From Paracoccaceae bacterium (GTDB lineage: Bacteria > Pseudomonadota > Alphaproteobacteria > Rhodobacterales > Rhodobacteraceae): 64,000 bases of DNA. This document shows positions 63,828-64,000 of this stretch, piece after piece. The position numbers were made by a program, and so were the translations under genes. The notes beneath the pieces were generated by a model, which was not told where the DNA came from, made no database searches, and saw nothing but the letters and a program-made list of their open reading frames with translations. The number at the start of each line of letters is the position of its first letter. Position 1 is the first letter of the stretch. Location of the stretch: positions 1-64,000 of the forward strand of contig PAPN01000039.1 of assembly GCA_002708925.1 (NCBI GenBank), given 5' to 3'.

Positions 63828-64000
63828 TCCTTTTTGCTGAGCCGGTCGGCCTTGCGCCGGACCAGAACGCCGCGCAGATCGTGCATGGCCAGCAGCAAGG
63901 CATCGGTGACCCGGTCCAGCTGTTTATCCGTGGCCCGCGACTGCGCCCAATGCGCCGTCTGGTTCAGGTGATCGACGGTGCGCAGGATGTCCTCGACCTC
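63824..64000 (-). CDS. C-terminal fragment of an unidentified leftward gene (partial)
   Basis: A leftward frame enters at the right edge and ends with TAG at 63826-63824, giving 58 residues. It is helical and charged, for example WAQSRATDKQLDRVTDALLL, with a lysine/arginine-rich end (VRRKADRLSKKD). I cannot name the family from this piece. It overlaps the convergent MATE stop. Confidence 0.55.
   Translation of the reverse strand, partial: EVEDILRTVDHLNQTAHWAQSRATDKQLDRVTDALLLAMHDLRGVLVRRKADRLSKKD

Overview
The window is one continuous piece of a GC-rich (low 60s percent by eye) alphaproteobacterial chromosome. Gene content points to Rhodobacterales, most likely a marine Roseobacter-group organism. 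The pointers are a DddL-type DMSP lyase, a choline-O-sulfate to glycine betaine operon, a ScfR/PccR-controlled propionyl-CoA carboxylase locus with methylmalonyl-CoA mutase, an HdaA-like replication regulator, FnrL-like boxes and many small family-restricted proteins. I cannot name the genus. I saw no rRNA, tRNA, CRISPR array, insertion sequence or prophage.

Layout. 1-76: 5' end of a leftward gene, probably guanine deaminase. 0.2-7.6 kb: mgtE, 5-formyl-THF cyclo-ligase, a YmdB-type phosphoesterase, two tail-to-tail SLC13/TrkA-C permeases and yebC. 7.55-8.05 kb: a gene-free stretch with a cluster of DnaA boxes, the best candidate here for a replication-related site. 8.0-9.6 kb: LysE and EamA exporters. 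9.6-17.9 kb: choline uptake ABC transporter (choXWV, leftward) divergent from betI-betC-betB-betA, with an inverted repeat between them. 18.0-19.1 kb: a DUF465 protein behind an FnrL-like box, and a lipase-like hydrolase.

19.1-32.1 kb: propionyl-CoA block: pccR, an MFS exporter, pccB, five small proteins of unknown function, pccA, a lipoprotein, a DUF4174 protein, a sulfotransferase-like protein and methylmalonyl-CoA mutase. Matching TTTGCAAA-type motifs lie before pccR and in the MFS/pccB divergent region. 32.2-37.8 kb: miscellaneous genes (exported tail-collar protein, MAPEG, NhaA, VOC, GNAT, J-domain protein, EEP hydrolase, small exported protein). 37.8-43.4 kb: leftward ppx, ppk1, hdaA and an AI-2E family permease. 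43.6-48.6 kb: a LuxR-type regulator, proS, a DUF2937 protein and the LolCDE-type lipoprotein exporter. 48.6-53.4 kb: a small DMT protein, a thioesterase, two tandem c-type cytochromes, a lipoprotein with an HExxH motif and monomeric isocitrate dehydrogenase.

53.4-54.3 kb is a lower-GC pocket holding a predicted 39-aa membrane/secreted peptide with its own strong terminator and a small winged-helix-like protein. 54.3-64.0 kb: parE, a peroxiredoxin, dddL, a GNAT, an epoxide-hydrolase-type protein, PPK2, a DUF1007/nickel-cobalt exporter pair with a histidine-rich repeat, a MATE exporter and the 3' end of an unidentified leftward gene.

Together the genes describe a cell that takes up and oxidises choline compounds to betaine, cleaves DMSP, and burns C3 units (propionyl-CoA, reachable from acrylate) through the methylmalonyl-CoA pathway under PccR control. 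I did not find a clearly unprecedented multi-gene system. The strongest leads are the DnaA-box cluster, the shared PccR operator, the conserved-looking unknowns inside the pcc locus, and the low-GC pocket at 53.4-54.3 kb.
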